DNA from: an uncultured Eubacteriales bacterium
GTDB lineage: Bacteria; Bacillota; Clostridia; Christensenellales; UBA1242
Direction of reading: 5' to 3'
Assembly: GCA_905187655.1 (NCBI GenBank)
Contig: CAJJIV010000015.1
Location: 1-15,226 of the forward strand
DNA length: 15,226 nt
A program made the translations under genes and the position numbers. Numbering within the stretch: the first letter of the stretch is position 1; the number at the start of each line of letters is the position of its first letter. The notes beneath the pieces are model-generated. The model ran no database searches, was not told the DNA's origin, and was given only the letters and a program-made list of their open reading frames with translations. Shown here piece by piece: positions 6,316-14,365 of the stretch.

Positions 6316-9300
6316 TTAATTAGCCTTTGATGTATGTTTTATAGCATCCGACAACTGTACAGAAACTACTTTTGAAACACCACGTTCTTCCATCGTTACA
6401 CCATAAAGAGTATCTGCAAGTTCCATAGTTGGTTTACGGTGTGTAATTACAATAAACTGTGTATAACTTGAAAATCTTTTTAAATATTTTGCAAATCTTT
6501 CTACATTCGCATCATCCAAAGCCGCTTCAATTTCATCTAGTACACAGAATGGCATTGGCCTTAACTTTAAAATTGCAAACAAAATTGCAATTGCTGTTAG
6601 AGCACGCTCACCACCACTAAGTAAAGTTATATTTTGCAATTTTTTACCAGTTGGTTCAGCCGCTATTTCTATACCGCACTCTAAGCAATTATCTGGGTCA
6701 GTTAATTTAAGTTCTGCCCTACCACCACCAAATAATTCCTTAAATACACCTTGGAAGTTGCTATTAATTTTATTGAATTCAACCTTAAACCTGCCCTCCA
6801 TTTCACTAGTTAAGCCATCAATAATTTTGGTTAAATCTTGTTCGGCATTAACAAGGTCGTCACGCTGTGCGTTAAGGTCTTTAAATCTCTCGCTCACTTC
6901 GTTTAATGATTCTATCGCGTTTACGTTTACATTTCCTAATGAAGATATTTGCTTCTTTAATTTTGTACTTTCTTGTAAACCTTCTTCAATATTATGATTT
7001 TCTACCTTATATTGAAGAGATGTTGTATACGTTAAGCCATATTCTTCCCAAATTCTTTCTTGCATTACCTCTATATCAGAATCAATTTTTATAAGCGAAC
7101 TTTCTTCTTTAAACTTTCGATCATTTGCACGTTGTATCTCATTACTTAATATTAACTTTTGTTCAGCTAAAATAGATAGCCTGTTAGACAAATCTTTTTT
7201 AATTGTATCAAAACTTGCAAGTTTATCTCTTACTCCTTGCAATTTTTCTACATTATCTTGGTAGGCCTTTTTATCTACTACGCTAGCAAATTGATTTTCG
7301 TTAACACCAAGTTCTTTTAAGCACTGTTGCATTTCTATTCTTGCTTGTTTTATTGTATTATTAACAGAATCAATCTCATCATTAATCCTTAATATTTCAG
7401 CATCAATTGAAACAAGTTCACTTTCTGCAGACGCCCTATTAACTTTTAATTCGGTCAAGCTTTCAGTAATACTATCCTTCTTTTGTTTTAACAAGTATAA
7501 TTCAGGGTTTTTAGTAGCACCTTCCTGAACCTTACCACTGTCTAAATCATTTTGATATTTTTCAAAAGCCATTAGCCTTTCGTTTAACGAACTTTTGCTT
7601 TCTTTTATTTGTTTAATATTCTCATTGCACTTTTCTTCTTCTGCTTTAAGTGATGCTAACAACTCGTTAAATTTAATTACTGATTCGTTTTCTTTTGCAA
7701 TTTCAAGTTCAATATTGTGTAATTCGACATCAAATGATTCTAGCTTTTTATCAAAATTTTCTTGCTGTTGTTTAATTTGTTCTAATTCTTTCTCTTTTTG
7801 TTCCTTTAATTTAGTTAGTTCAACTACTTGCCTTTCAGCATCAGCAATTTCTCGTTCTCTTCCAATTAAAGATACTGCAATAACCTTTTTGCTACCACCG
7901 GACATTGTTCCGCTTGGACTAATAACATCTCCTTCGAGCGTAACTATTTTAAATGTATACTTAGTTGCCTTCGCAAGCATAACAGCAACATCCATGTCTT
8001 CAACAATAACGGTAGCGCCAAGAAGAGAACTAAATACATTTGAATATTCTTTATCAAACAAAATTAATTCATCGGCTATACCACATACTCTTGGAGTCTT
8101 TTTAATTAAATCTTTAATTTCATCGGTAATTTTTCTTGGTTTAACGCTGGTTATAGGTAAAAATGTTGCTCTGCCAATATTATTGGCTTTTAAATATTCA
8201 ATAACATATTTTGCATCATTTTCATTTTTTGTTACGATATTTTGTACCGAACTACCAAGAGCCATATCAATAGCAGTTTCATATTTTTGTGGAACCTTCA
8301 TAAGTCTTGCTACAACATTTATAAATTTGCCCGCTAATGTTGAGTTGGATTTGGCATCTTGCAATATTTTTTTGATTGATGCCTGATATCCTTCATTCTC
8401 TTTTTGCATTGCTTTAAGTAAGTTGACCTTACTTGTTCCACTATGAATTTGTCCTATTAGCTCTTTAATTTCATCTTCAATACTTGCCTGTTTATATGCT
8501 AGTTTTAAATTGTTTTGTTTTTCCTCTTTTTGCTTTTCAATTTGATTATTTTTAGCTGTATTTAATTCCTTGATCGTAGCATGCAATTTGTTTAATTGAG
8601 AAGTATAATTTTCGAACTTTTTACCATATTGTTCATTGTTTCTATTTGCTTCATCTTCTCTTTCATCAAGCGATTTTATTTCTGCTCGCAAACTAGAAAT
8701 TTGAGCCTTTATGTCACCAAGTTTTCCTAGGTTTTCAACCAGCTTTTGTGTCTCTTCTTCATTCTTGTTTTCTAATGTATTAATTTTTGATGTTATATCA
8801 TTTAATTCTTCAGTCTGGGTTTCTATTTTCTTAGCCAATTCTTCTAATACAATTGATTTCAATTTTTTTGTATTGTTATTTCTGTCTAACGATTCTTTCA
8901 ACTCCGCAAGATTTTTATTTAAAGATTCCACTTGGACTGTCAGTCTGTTTTTTGTATCAGCTAAAGTGCTTATCTTTTCTTGTAATAATCGGCTTTCACC
9001 AGCTTGTTTTTCAAGTCCAACCGTTAAAGACAATAGTTCATCTCTTAACCTTTCAATTTCTCCATCGGTTTCAGCAATTTTGCCAGATGTTTCACCGTAT
9101 TCAGAAACCGTTTGATCAAATTCAGCAGTCTTTAATGTAATTTCTTCATTAATTCCATTAAGTCTATTTGTTATTTCTTCTTTGTTAGAACTAGAGCTAT
9201 CGTATTGATAAATATAGTTATTAATTTCAACAGTCTTTAGTCTTTCTTTATACTCTAAATATTTTTTTGCTGTTTCTGCTTGTTTTGTTAATGGATCGAT

Positions 9301-9903
9301 TTGTATTTCAAGTTCATGCAATATATCATCTATTCTTATTAAATTTTCCTTAGTGTTGTTAAGTTTTTTCAGCGATTCAGCCTTTCTATTCTTTAGTTTA
9401 GAAATACCTGCGGCTTCTTCAAATACCGCACGCCTATCTTCAGGTTTGGCACTTAAAAGTTCATCAATTCTACCCTGTCCAATAATAGAATAACTTTCTC
9501 TGCCTACACCACTATCTCGCAATAGTTCAGATATATCTTTTAGTCGGCAAGGTGTTTTGTTAATAGCATAACCACTTTCGCCTGAACGATATAGTTTTCT
9601 GGTTAGCACCACTTCATCATAGTCACAAGCAAAAATTTTTTCAGTATTATCAAAATATAAAGAAACTTCCGCAAAACTTTGTGGTTTTCTTTTCTCCGTT
9701 CCATTAAAAATAACATCTTGCATAGTAGAACCACGAAGGGCCTTTGCACTTTGTTCGCCAAGCACCCACCTAATTGAATCAGCAACATTACTTTTGCCAC
9801 AGCCATTTGGTCCAACTATACCTGTTACACCAGATTCAAACTTAACTTGAACCTTATCTGCAAACGACTTAAAGCCATATATTTCCATCTTTTTAAATTT
9901 CAT
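6316..9903 (-). CDS. smc: Chromosome partition protein SMC
   Basis: SMC is the ATPase of the Smc-ScpAB condensin that folds and segregates the chromosome. The 1195-residue product is full length: Walker A GPNGCGKS (31-38), Q-loop IGQGRIDELL (141-150), a first coiled coil (about 165-500), the hinge (about 505-670, with YETAIDMALGSSVQNIV and SGTMSGG), a returning coiled coil (about 680-1040), the ABC signature LSGGE (1095-1099) and Walker B FCVLDE (1119-1124), followed by the D-loop AALDD. The ATG at 9903 follows an AGGT ribosome binding site. rnc lies 17 bases upstream and ftsY 11 bases downstream, the order seen in Bacillus and many Clostridia. scpA and scpB are not in the window. Confidence 0.98.
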   Translation of the reverse strand: MKFKKMEIYGFKSFADKVQVKFESGVTGIVGPNGCGKSNVADSIRWVLGEQSAKALRGSTMQDVIFNGTEKRKPQSFAEVSLYFDNTEKIFACDYDEVVLTRKLYRSGESGYAINKTPCRLKDISELLRDSGVGRESYSIIGQGRIDELLSAKPEDRRAVFEEAAGISKLKNRKAESLKKLNNTKENLIRIDDILHELEIQIDPLTKQAETAKKYLEYKERLKTVEINNYIYQYDSSSSNKEEITNRLNGINEEITLKTAEFDQTVSEYGETSGKIAETDGEIERLRDELLSLTVGLEKQAGESRLLQEKISTLADTKNRLTVQVESLNKNLAELKESLDRNNNTKKLKSIVLEELAKKIETQTEELNDITSKINTLENKNEEETQKLVENLGKLGDIKAQISSLRAEIKSLDEREDEANRNNEQYGKKFENYTSQLNKLHATIKELNTAKNNQIEKQKEEKQNNLKLAYKQASIEDEIKELIGQIHSGTSKVNLLKAMQKENEGYQASIKKILQDAKSNSTLAGKFINVVARLMKVPQKYETAIDMALGSSVQNIVTKNENDAKYVIEYLKANNIGRATFLPITSVKPRKITDEIKDLIKKTPRVCGIADELILFDKEYSNVFSSLLGATVIVEDMDVAVMLAKATKYTFKIVTLEGDVISPSGTMSGGSKKVIAVSLIGREREIADAERQVVELTKLKEQKEKELEQIKQQQENFDKKLESFDVELHNIELEIAKENESVIKFNELLASLKAEEEKCNENIKQIKESKSSLNERLMAFEKYQNDLDSGKVQEGATKNPELYLLKQKKDSITESLTELKVNRASAESELVSIDAEILRINDEIDSVNNTIKQARIEMQQCLKELGVNENQFASVVDKKAYQDNVEKLQGVRDKLASFDTIKKDLSNRLSILAEQKLILSNEIQRANDRKFKEESSLIKIDSDIEVMQERIWEEYGLTYTTSLQYKVENHNIEEGLQESTKLKKQISSLGNVNVNAIESLNEVSERFKDLNAQRDDLVNAEQDLTKIIDGLTSEMEGRFKVEFNKINSNFQGVFKELFGGGRAELKLTDPDNCLECGIEIAAEPTGKKLQNITLLSGGERALTAIAILFAILKLRPMPFCVLDEIEAALDDANVERFAKYLKRFSSYTQFIVITHRKPTMELADTLYGVTMEERGVSKVVSVQLSDAIKHTSKAN

Positions 9904-9920
9904 ATTTTTTACCTAATAAT

Positions 9921-10592
9921 TTAAACCTTTGTAAGTTTCTTTAGTGCTTCTTCAGCAGCAAGTGTTTCTGCTTGTCGTTTAGAACTTCCGACACCCTTCC
10001 CAACAGCAATTCCATTTACTATGCAAGTTGCTGTAAATACTGGATTGTGGTCTGTTCCGGATTTGCAGGTCGTATACTTTACCGACCCATTTTTAAATTG
10101 CTCTTGTAAATAAGACTTCGCATCTTCAAGATTTTTAAGTTTTTCCATCTCATTTACAACAGCAAGAAAATTTTTGTCTACAAATTTTTTTGCATTTGCC
10201 AAACCACCATCAATAAATATTGAACCAATAACCGCCTCTACCATATCTGCCTTCATATTATCTGTAATGTTTGCCCTATTGTTAGACCCTGCATATCGCA
10301 AAAATTTCACAAGCTCTAAATTATCTGCTATTATTGATAAAGGCTTCATAGAAACAATTCTAGCCCTAAGTTTAGATAATTGCCCCTCGTTGTAATTCAT
10401 ATCATGGTAAATTCTTTCGCTAATGATGGTGCTTAAGACAGTATCACCCAAAAACTCCAGCCTTTCATTGCTTGGAACATTGTTTATATTTGCAAAACTA
10501 GAATGTGTAAGTGCATTTTCAAGTAGTTTTCTGTTCTTGTAATGATACCCTATTATTTGTTCAATTTCTTTTATTTCATTTTCTTTAAACAT
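9921..10592 (-). CDS. rnc: Ribonuclease III
   Basis: RNase III cuts double-stranded RNA and processes rRNA precursors, SRP RNA and structured mRNAs. The 223-residue product has the N-terminal nuclease domain with the signature NERLEFLGD (42-50). Catalytic acidic residues are placed at E43, E46, D50, D116 and E119 (KADMVEA). The C-terminal double-stranded RNA-binding domain runs from about 155 to 222 (DAKSYLQEQF to QAETLAAEEALKKL). The frame is open to an ATG at 10652, but that stretch overlaps plsX and has no homology. I take the ATG at 10592, preceded by GGGGG at 10600-10604 as ribosome binding site. The gap to plsX is 13 bases. Confidence 0.96.
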   Translation of the reverse strand: MFKENEIKEIEQIIGYHYKNRKLLENALTHSSFANINNVPSNERLEFLGDTVLSTIISERIYHDMNYNEGQLSKLRARIVSMKPLSIIADNLELVKFLRYAGSNNRANITDNMKADMVEAVIGSIFIDGGLANAKKFVDKNFLAVVNEMEKLKNLEDAKSYLQEQFKNGSVKYTTCKSGTDHNPVFTATCIVNGIAVGKGVGSSKRQAETLAAEEALKKLTKV

Positions 10593-10605
10593 GTATTTGC
10601 CCCCA

Positions 10606-11625
10606 TTATTCTGGCTTAAGATTTTGCAATTCTGTTTCCAAATCATTAACAAACCCAGCCAAATAAACTTGCCTGCACAAAGTAATTGACCCTAAAATTG
10701 CAACTCTATCCGATGAACCATGTGACTTAATAACAACTTTTTTACACCCTAAGAATGGTGAACCACCAATCTTATTAAAATCTACTGCGTCCTTAATTCC
10801 TTTTAGAGATTTTTTTAGTAATAGATAACCAAGTTTTGCCCTTAGTCCACCACCCTTAATTGATTTCTTTAACGATTTTAAGAAAAACAGACCAGTACCT
10901 TCACTTGCCTTAAGAGCTACATTCCCAGCAAACCCATCAGATACAACAACGTCGTAATCTCCACTAAGCAAATCTCTGGCTTCCATATTTCCGACAAAGT
11001 TAATCTCTTTCATTTCTTTTAAAAGTGTAAATGCCTCGTGTGTTAGTTCGTTACCTTTTTTGTCTTCAGTTCCAACATTTAATAATGCTACTTTTGGATT
11101 ATCAATATTAAACATCTTTCTCATATATATTGAACCCATAAGTGCAAATTGACACAGAAACTCCGGTTTGGAATCCATATTAGCACCACAATCTATAAGC
11201 ATTGTTTTTCCGCCAGTTAAATTAGGAAGTAATGGCGCAAGGGCAGGTCTTTTTATTCCACTTAATCTACCAAGTTTTAATAATGCACCAGTTAAAACGG
11301 CACCAGTACTTCCTGCCGAAACAAGCCCAGCTATATCTTCGTTTGGATTATTGTTAATATAATCTATACCAACAACCAAAGAACTATCTGTTTTCTGTCT
11401 AATTGCTGTTGTTGGAGATTCATTATTTGTTATTACTTCTGTTGCGTTTAATAATTTTATTCTATTACCGCTATAACCCTGCTCTTTAAGCAATTGGGTT
11501 AACACATCTTCTTTACCTGTTAAAATTACTTCAACATCTTCAAATTTGTTAACTGCAAGTATTGCACCAGCAACAATCTCTTCTGGTGATTTATCTCCGC
11601 CAAAGCCATCTAATACAATTTTCAT
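10606..11625 (-). CDS. plsX: Phosphate acyltransferase PlsX
   Basis: PlsX makes acyl-phosphate from acyl-acyl carrier protein and phosphate, the first committed step of the PlsX/PlsY route to phosphatidic acid; it is peripheral to the membrane. The 339-residue length is normal. Family segments seen are GGDKSPEEIV (9-18), SAGSTGA (103-109), RPALAPLLP (126-134), IDCGAN (144-149), NVGTEDKKG (183-191) and DGFAGN (230-235). The usual His after GGD is Lys here (GGDKSP for GGDHAP). The ATG at 11625 has AGGAG nearby. A promoter lies upstream at 11665-11693. rnc follows after 13 bases. The fatty acid genes and acpP that often stand around plsX are absent. Confidence 0.96.
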   Translation of the reverse strand: MKIVLDGFGGDKSPEEIVAGAILAVNKFEDVEVILTGKEDVLTQLLKEQGYSGNRIKLLNATEVITNNESPTTAIRQKTDSSLVVGIDYINNNPNEDIAGLVSAGSTGAVLTGALLKLGRLSGIKRPALAPLLPNLTGGKTMLIDCGANMDSKPEFLCQFALMGSIYMRKMFNIDNPKVALLNVGTEDKKGNELTHEAFTLLKEMKEINFVGNMEARDLLSGDYDVVVSDGFAGNVALKASEGTGLFFLKSLKKSIKGGGLRAKLGYLLLKKSLKGIKDAVDFNKIGGSPFLGCKKVVIKSHGSSDRVAILGSITLCRQVYLAGFVNDLETELQNLKPE

Positions 11626-11664
11626 TTATTACACTCCTAAATTTGCTACAATTATACATAAATA

Positions 11665-11693
11665 ATTATAACTTAAACAGTTGGTATTTACAA
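11665..11693 (-). promoter_or_regulatory. Probable plsX promoter
   Basis: Minus strand TTGTAA (11688-11693), 17-base spacer, TATAAT (11665-11670). It lies between the rpmF terminator and plsX. A second TATAAT at 11651-11656 is also present, with a poorer -35. I see no clear FapR-type palindrome here. The start of transcription would be about 35 bases before the plsX ATG. Confidence 0.55.
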
Positions 11694-11704
11694 ACAATTT
11701 TTAT

Positions 11705-11740
11705 GCAAAAAATAAAAGCACTCTAAAATATAGAGTGCTT
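11705..11740 (-). terminator. Intrinsic terminator of rpmF
   Basis: A 10-bp perfect stem (AAGCACTCTA, 11731-11740 with 11716-11725 on the minus strand) with a 5-base loop is followed by TTATTTTTTGC. It lies 26 bases after the rpmF stop codon and clearly closes that transcript before plsX. Confidence 0.88.
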
Positions 11741-11766
11741 AAAGTTTATTAAATTAAAGGTAGGAA

Positions 11767-11961
11767 TTACTTGTTCTTCTTGTCTGAAGAAACTTCAATT
11801 TTCTTTTGACCATCATAATAACCACATTTAGCGCATACACTATGTGCAACTTTTGGTTGATGGCATTGTGGACAATCTACAACTGTTGGCGCATTTGCTT
11901 TCCAGTTTGCAATTCTTGATCTTCCCTTTGATTTAGAAATCTTACTCTTTGGAACTGCCAT
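11767..11961 (-). CDS. rpmF: 50S ribosomal protein L32
   Basis: L32 is a small zinc-ribbon protein of the large subunit. The 64-residue product starts with MAVPKSKISKSKGRSR and carries the four zinc-binding cysteines C30, C33, C43 and C46 (the C+ form). The ATG at 11961 has a strong GGGAGG (11969-11974). It has its own perfect-consensus promoter and a terminator, so it can be made as a short single-gene mRNA. In most Clostridia and bacilli a DUF177 (YceD/YlbN) gene stands just before rpmF; here ackA stands directly upstream, with no DUF177 gene in the 91-base gap. Confidence 0.97.
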   Translation of the reverse strand: MAVPKSKISKSKGRSRIANWKANAPTVVDCPQCHQPKVAHSVCAKCGYYDGQKKIEVSSDKKNK

Positions 11962-12003
11962 TGTTTTTCCTCCCTTGCTTATTATTTCATAAAATGCTTT
12001 AGT

Positions 12004-12032
12004 ATTATATTACATACACTTTAATTTGTCAA
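12004..12032 (-). promoter_or_regulatory. Consensus sigma-A promoter of rpmF
   Basis: Minus strand TTGACA (12027-12032), 17-base spacer, TATAAT (12004-12009), a full consensus match. It sits just downstream of ackA. The expected leader is about 35 bases and holds the GGGAGG ribosome binding site. No convincing terminator for ackA lies upstream of it, so some rpmF mRNA may come by readthrough. Confidence 0.85.
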
Positions 12033-12052
12033 TTAGAAATTAAAAATTTTAG

Positions 12053-13255
12053 TTATTTAATTAGTTCTTCGGTTTGCTTAGCAATTACCAACTCTTCATT
12101 GGTTGGTATTATATAAACTTTCACCTTAGAGTCTTTACCTGTTATATCCCACTCTTTACCACGTGGTGCAGAATAATTCTTCTCGTTGTCGATATGTATA
12201 CCAAAGAAATCCATATTGTCACATATCATTTCGCGTAATTCTGGTGTATTTTCACCAACACCCGCTGTAAACACAAGAGCATCTAAACCATTCATAGCAG
12301 CAACATAACTTCCAATATATTTTTTTACTCGATATGCATACATATTTAATGACAATTGAACACTTTCATTATTAATATTTGCTGGGTCAGTAAGTTCTCT
12401 CATATCAGAAACTCCATTGTTGATGGCGTGTATTCCACTTTCTCTGTTGAATTTTTTGATAACTTCACTAACCGTTAAATTTTCTTTTTTACATAAAAAT
12501 TCTACAACACTGGCATCAATATCGCCACATCTTGTGTTCATCATAATTCCTTCAAGCGGAGTAAAGCCCATAGAAGTATCCACACTCTCGCCATTTTTTA
12601 CGGCAGTAATAGAAGCCCCTGAGCCAAGATGACAAGTAATTATTTTAAGGTCTTTTACATCTTTGCCCATCATTCTTGCACATTCTCTTGAAACAAAGTA
12701 ATGGCTTGTACCATGTGCTCCGTACTTACGTATTCCATATTTTTCATAATATCTATTGTCAATCGCATATCGATATGCATAATCTGGCATCGTTTTATGA
12801 AAACCAACATCAAAAACTGCCACACTAGGAATTTTAGGCGCAATTTCTAAACATGCCTCAATACCAGCAATTCCACCTGGCATATGAAGAGGCGAAAAAT
12901 CTATGCATTCTTTAAATTCTGCCAAAACCTTTTCATCTACAATAACAGGGTCAAAGAAGTGTGGACCAGCATTAACAATTCTATGTCCAAAAGCGTCTAC
13001 TTCTTTAATGGATTTCACTACACCTATTTCATCATCAGTGATAGTTTTTATTAGCAACTCCATACCTTGTTTGTGGTTTGCAATTGGTGCAAAAATCTTT
13101 TCTGTTTTGCCTTTTGCTGTATATTTAATAAAAGATGCATCATCACCTTCACCAATTCGTTCTACATTTCCCTTTGCCAATACTTCTTCAGTTTTAGTGT
13201 CTAGTAATTGGAATTTAAGCGAACTGCTTCCTGCATTAAGAACTAATATTTTCAT
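12053..13255 (-). CDS. ackA: Acetate kinase
   Basis: AckA converts acetyl phosphate and ADP to acetate and ATP, the energy-yielding end of the Pta-AckA route in fermenting bacteria. The 400-residue product has NAGSSSLKF (7-15), HGTSH (181-185), TRCGDID (241-247), FTAGVGENTPELR (329-341) and the C-terminal IPTNEE. Residues matching the known active site (N7, R92, H124, D149, H181, R242, a Glu in TNEE) are kept. Oddity: several flanking consensus residues differ: HRIVNAGP for HRVVHGGE, PLHMPGG for PLHNP, DVGFH for DTAFH and HLGSGAS for HLGNGAS. It is 11 bases downstream of pta and surely cotranscribed. I am confident of the ASKHA acyl kinase family, slightly less so that acetate is the sole substrate. 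Confidence 0.92.
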   Translation of the reverse strand: MKILVLNAGSSSLKFQLLDTKTEEVLAKGNVERIGEGDDASFIKYTAKGKTEKIFAPIANHKQGMELLIKTITDDEIGVVKSIKEVDAFGHRIVNAGPHFFDPVIVDEKVLAEFKECIDFSPLHMPGGIAGIEACLEIAPKIPSVAVFDVGFHKTMPDYAYRYAIDNRYYEKYGIRKYGAHGTSHYFVSRECARMMGKDVKDLKIITCHLGSGASITAVKNGESVDTSMGFTPLEGIMMNTRCGDIDASVVEFLCKKENLTVSEVIKKFNRESGIHAINNGVSDMRELTDPANINNESVQLSLNMYAYRVKKYIGSYVAAMNGLDALVFTAGVGENTPELREMICDNMDFFGIHIDNEKNYSAPRGKEWDITGKDSKVKVYIIPTNEELVIAKQTEELIK

Positions 13256-13266
13256 AAAAATTTCTC

Positions 13267-14271
13267 CTACTTTGCTGTTTGTAATAATGTTATTATAGTT
13301 GTTAAATAAATTTCTTCAGCCGTTGCCCCACGACTTAAATCATTAACAGGTTTGTTTAACCCTTGAATAATTGGGCCTACTGCCCTTTTGCCTGTTATGT
13401 GCTGAACAAGTTTATATGCAATATTTCCTGCATTAATATCAGGGAATATTAAAACATTTGCTCGACCTTTTAGAATGCCATTTGGAGATTTGCGTTTTGC
13501 AACTTCTGGTATTATTGCAGCATCTGCTTGAATTTCACCCTCAATTATCGTTTTATTGTCTAGTGCTTTAAACATCTCTACGGCTTTTTTAATTTTTAAT
13601 ATATTCTCGTCGTCAGTTTTTTCTGATGCAGTTGAATAGGACAACATAGCTATTCTTGGCTTGATATTACATAACTTTTTGGCAGAATCACGGCTAGCAA
13701 GTGCTATTCCTGCAAGTTCATCAGCCGTTGGATATGGATTAACTGCGCAGTCTGAAAATATCATAAAACCATTTTCGCCAAATTCACTATTGTCAGGCAT
13801 TTCCATAATAAAGCAACTTGATGCTTTTAAAATATCCTTGCGTTGTTTAATAATCTGAAAGGCTGGACGCATAACATCTGCCGAGTGCAATACACTACCA
13901 GCAACAACACCATCAACTATGTCTAACTTTAATAACATACAAGCATAGTACATTGGCTGTTTTATTAACTCATTTGCCTTTTCTTGTGTTAATCCCTTTT
14001 CTTTACGAAGTTCATAAAGTTTATCTGCCAAGTCTTTTTGTTCATCTGTTTCTTTTAATGGGTCAATTATAGATACTTTTTCAACTACCTGTTTAGATAA
14101 TAAATTTTCAATTTTATTTTTATTGCCCAAAAGTACTACCTTGCAACTATTGTTTTTTACCAACATTTCAACTGCGCCGGCAACTCTTTTCTCCTCGCCT
14201 TCTGGAAAACAGATGGTCTTCTTATTGAATTTTTTTGCCCTTTCTATTAAATCATTAAACTTATCTTCCAC
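13267..14271 (-). CDS. pta: Phosphate acetyltransferase
   Basis: Pta converts acetyl-CoA and phosphate to acetyl phosphate and CoA, feeding AckA. The 334-residue product is the short, catalytic-domain-only form common in Bacillota, without the N-terminal regulatory domains of enterobacterial Pta. Seen are PEGEEKRV (23-30), DGVVAGSVLHSADVMRPA (120-137), GEIQADAAIIPEVAKRK (245-261), VLIFPDINAGNIAYKL (273-288) and GPIIQGLNKPVNDLSRGA (299-316). The start is a GTG at 14271; the frame has no ATG between it and an upstream stop. A GGAG lies 11 bases ahead. It is divergent from tmcAL, with 94 bases between them. Confidence 0.95.
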   Translation of the reverse strand: MEDKFNDLIERAKKFNKKTICFPEGEEKRVAGAVEMLVKNNSCKVVLLGNKNKIENLLSKQVVEKVSIIDPLKETDEQKDLADKLYELRKEKGLTQEKANELIKQPMYYACMLLKLDIVDGVVAGSVLHSADVMRPAFQIIKQRKDILKASSCFIMEMPDNSEFGENGFMIFSDCAVNPYPTADELAGIALASRDSAKKLCNIKPRIAMLSYSTASEKTDDENILKIKKAVEMFKALDNKTIIEGEIQADAAIIPEVAKRKSPNGILKGRANVLIFPDINAGNIAYKLVQHITGKRAVGPIIQGLNKPVNDLSRGATAEEIYLTTIITLLQTAK

Positions 14272-14319
14272 GCTTCTTGTATCTCCACTTGTTTTTTTTC
14301 TATTTTTAGTATATTATAA

Positions 14320-14348
14320 ATTATAATCCTAATGCAAAAAATAATCAA
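14320..14348 (-). promoter_or_regulatory. Probable pta-ackA promoter in the divergent region
   Basis: Minus strand TTGATT (14343-14348), 17-base spacer, TATAAT (14320-14325). On the plus strand TATAAT occurs at 14322-14327 and could serve tmcAL, but no good -35 is placed for it. The two -10 boxes would overlap. The region 14272-14365 is otherwise AT-rich and featureless. Confidence 0.5.
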
Positions 14349-14365
14349 TCAAAAGTGAGAATTTT

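Noticed and set aside
7595..8386. 263-codon open frame on the plus strand
   Set aside because: It lies wholly antisense to smc. The translation is rich in Ser, Phe, Leu and Ile, as expected of a reversed coiled-coil gene, and it has no recognisable domain or ribosome binding site.
8711..9140. Plus-strand open frames of about 95-134 codons
   Set aside because: Antisense to the smc coiled coil, mutually overlapping, and low-complexity; shadows of the real gene.
10593..10652. N-terminal extension of rnc
   Set aside because: The extra 20 residues overlap the end of plsX and lack RNase III similarity. A G-rich ribosome binding site sits before 10592.
11626..11704. Possible FapR-type operator before plsX
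   Set aside because: I looked for the TTAGTACCTA-like palindrome and found none. The region only supports promoter boxes.
12033..12052. Possible terminator after ackA
   Set aside because: The sequence is AT-rich and weakly self-complementary, but has no stable stem followed by a T-run.
12903..13298. 131-codon plus-strand frame
   Set aside because: Antisense to ackA, with no start signal and no family similarity.
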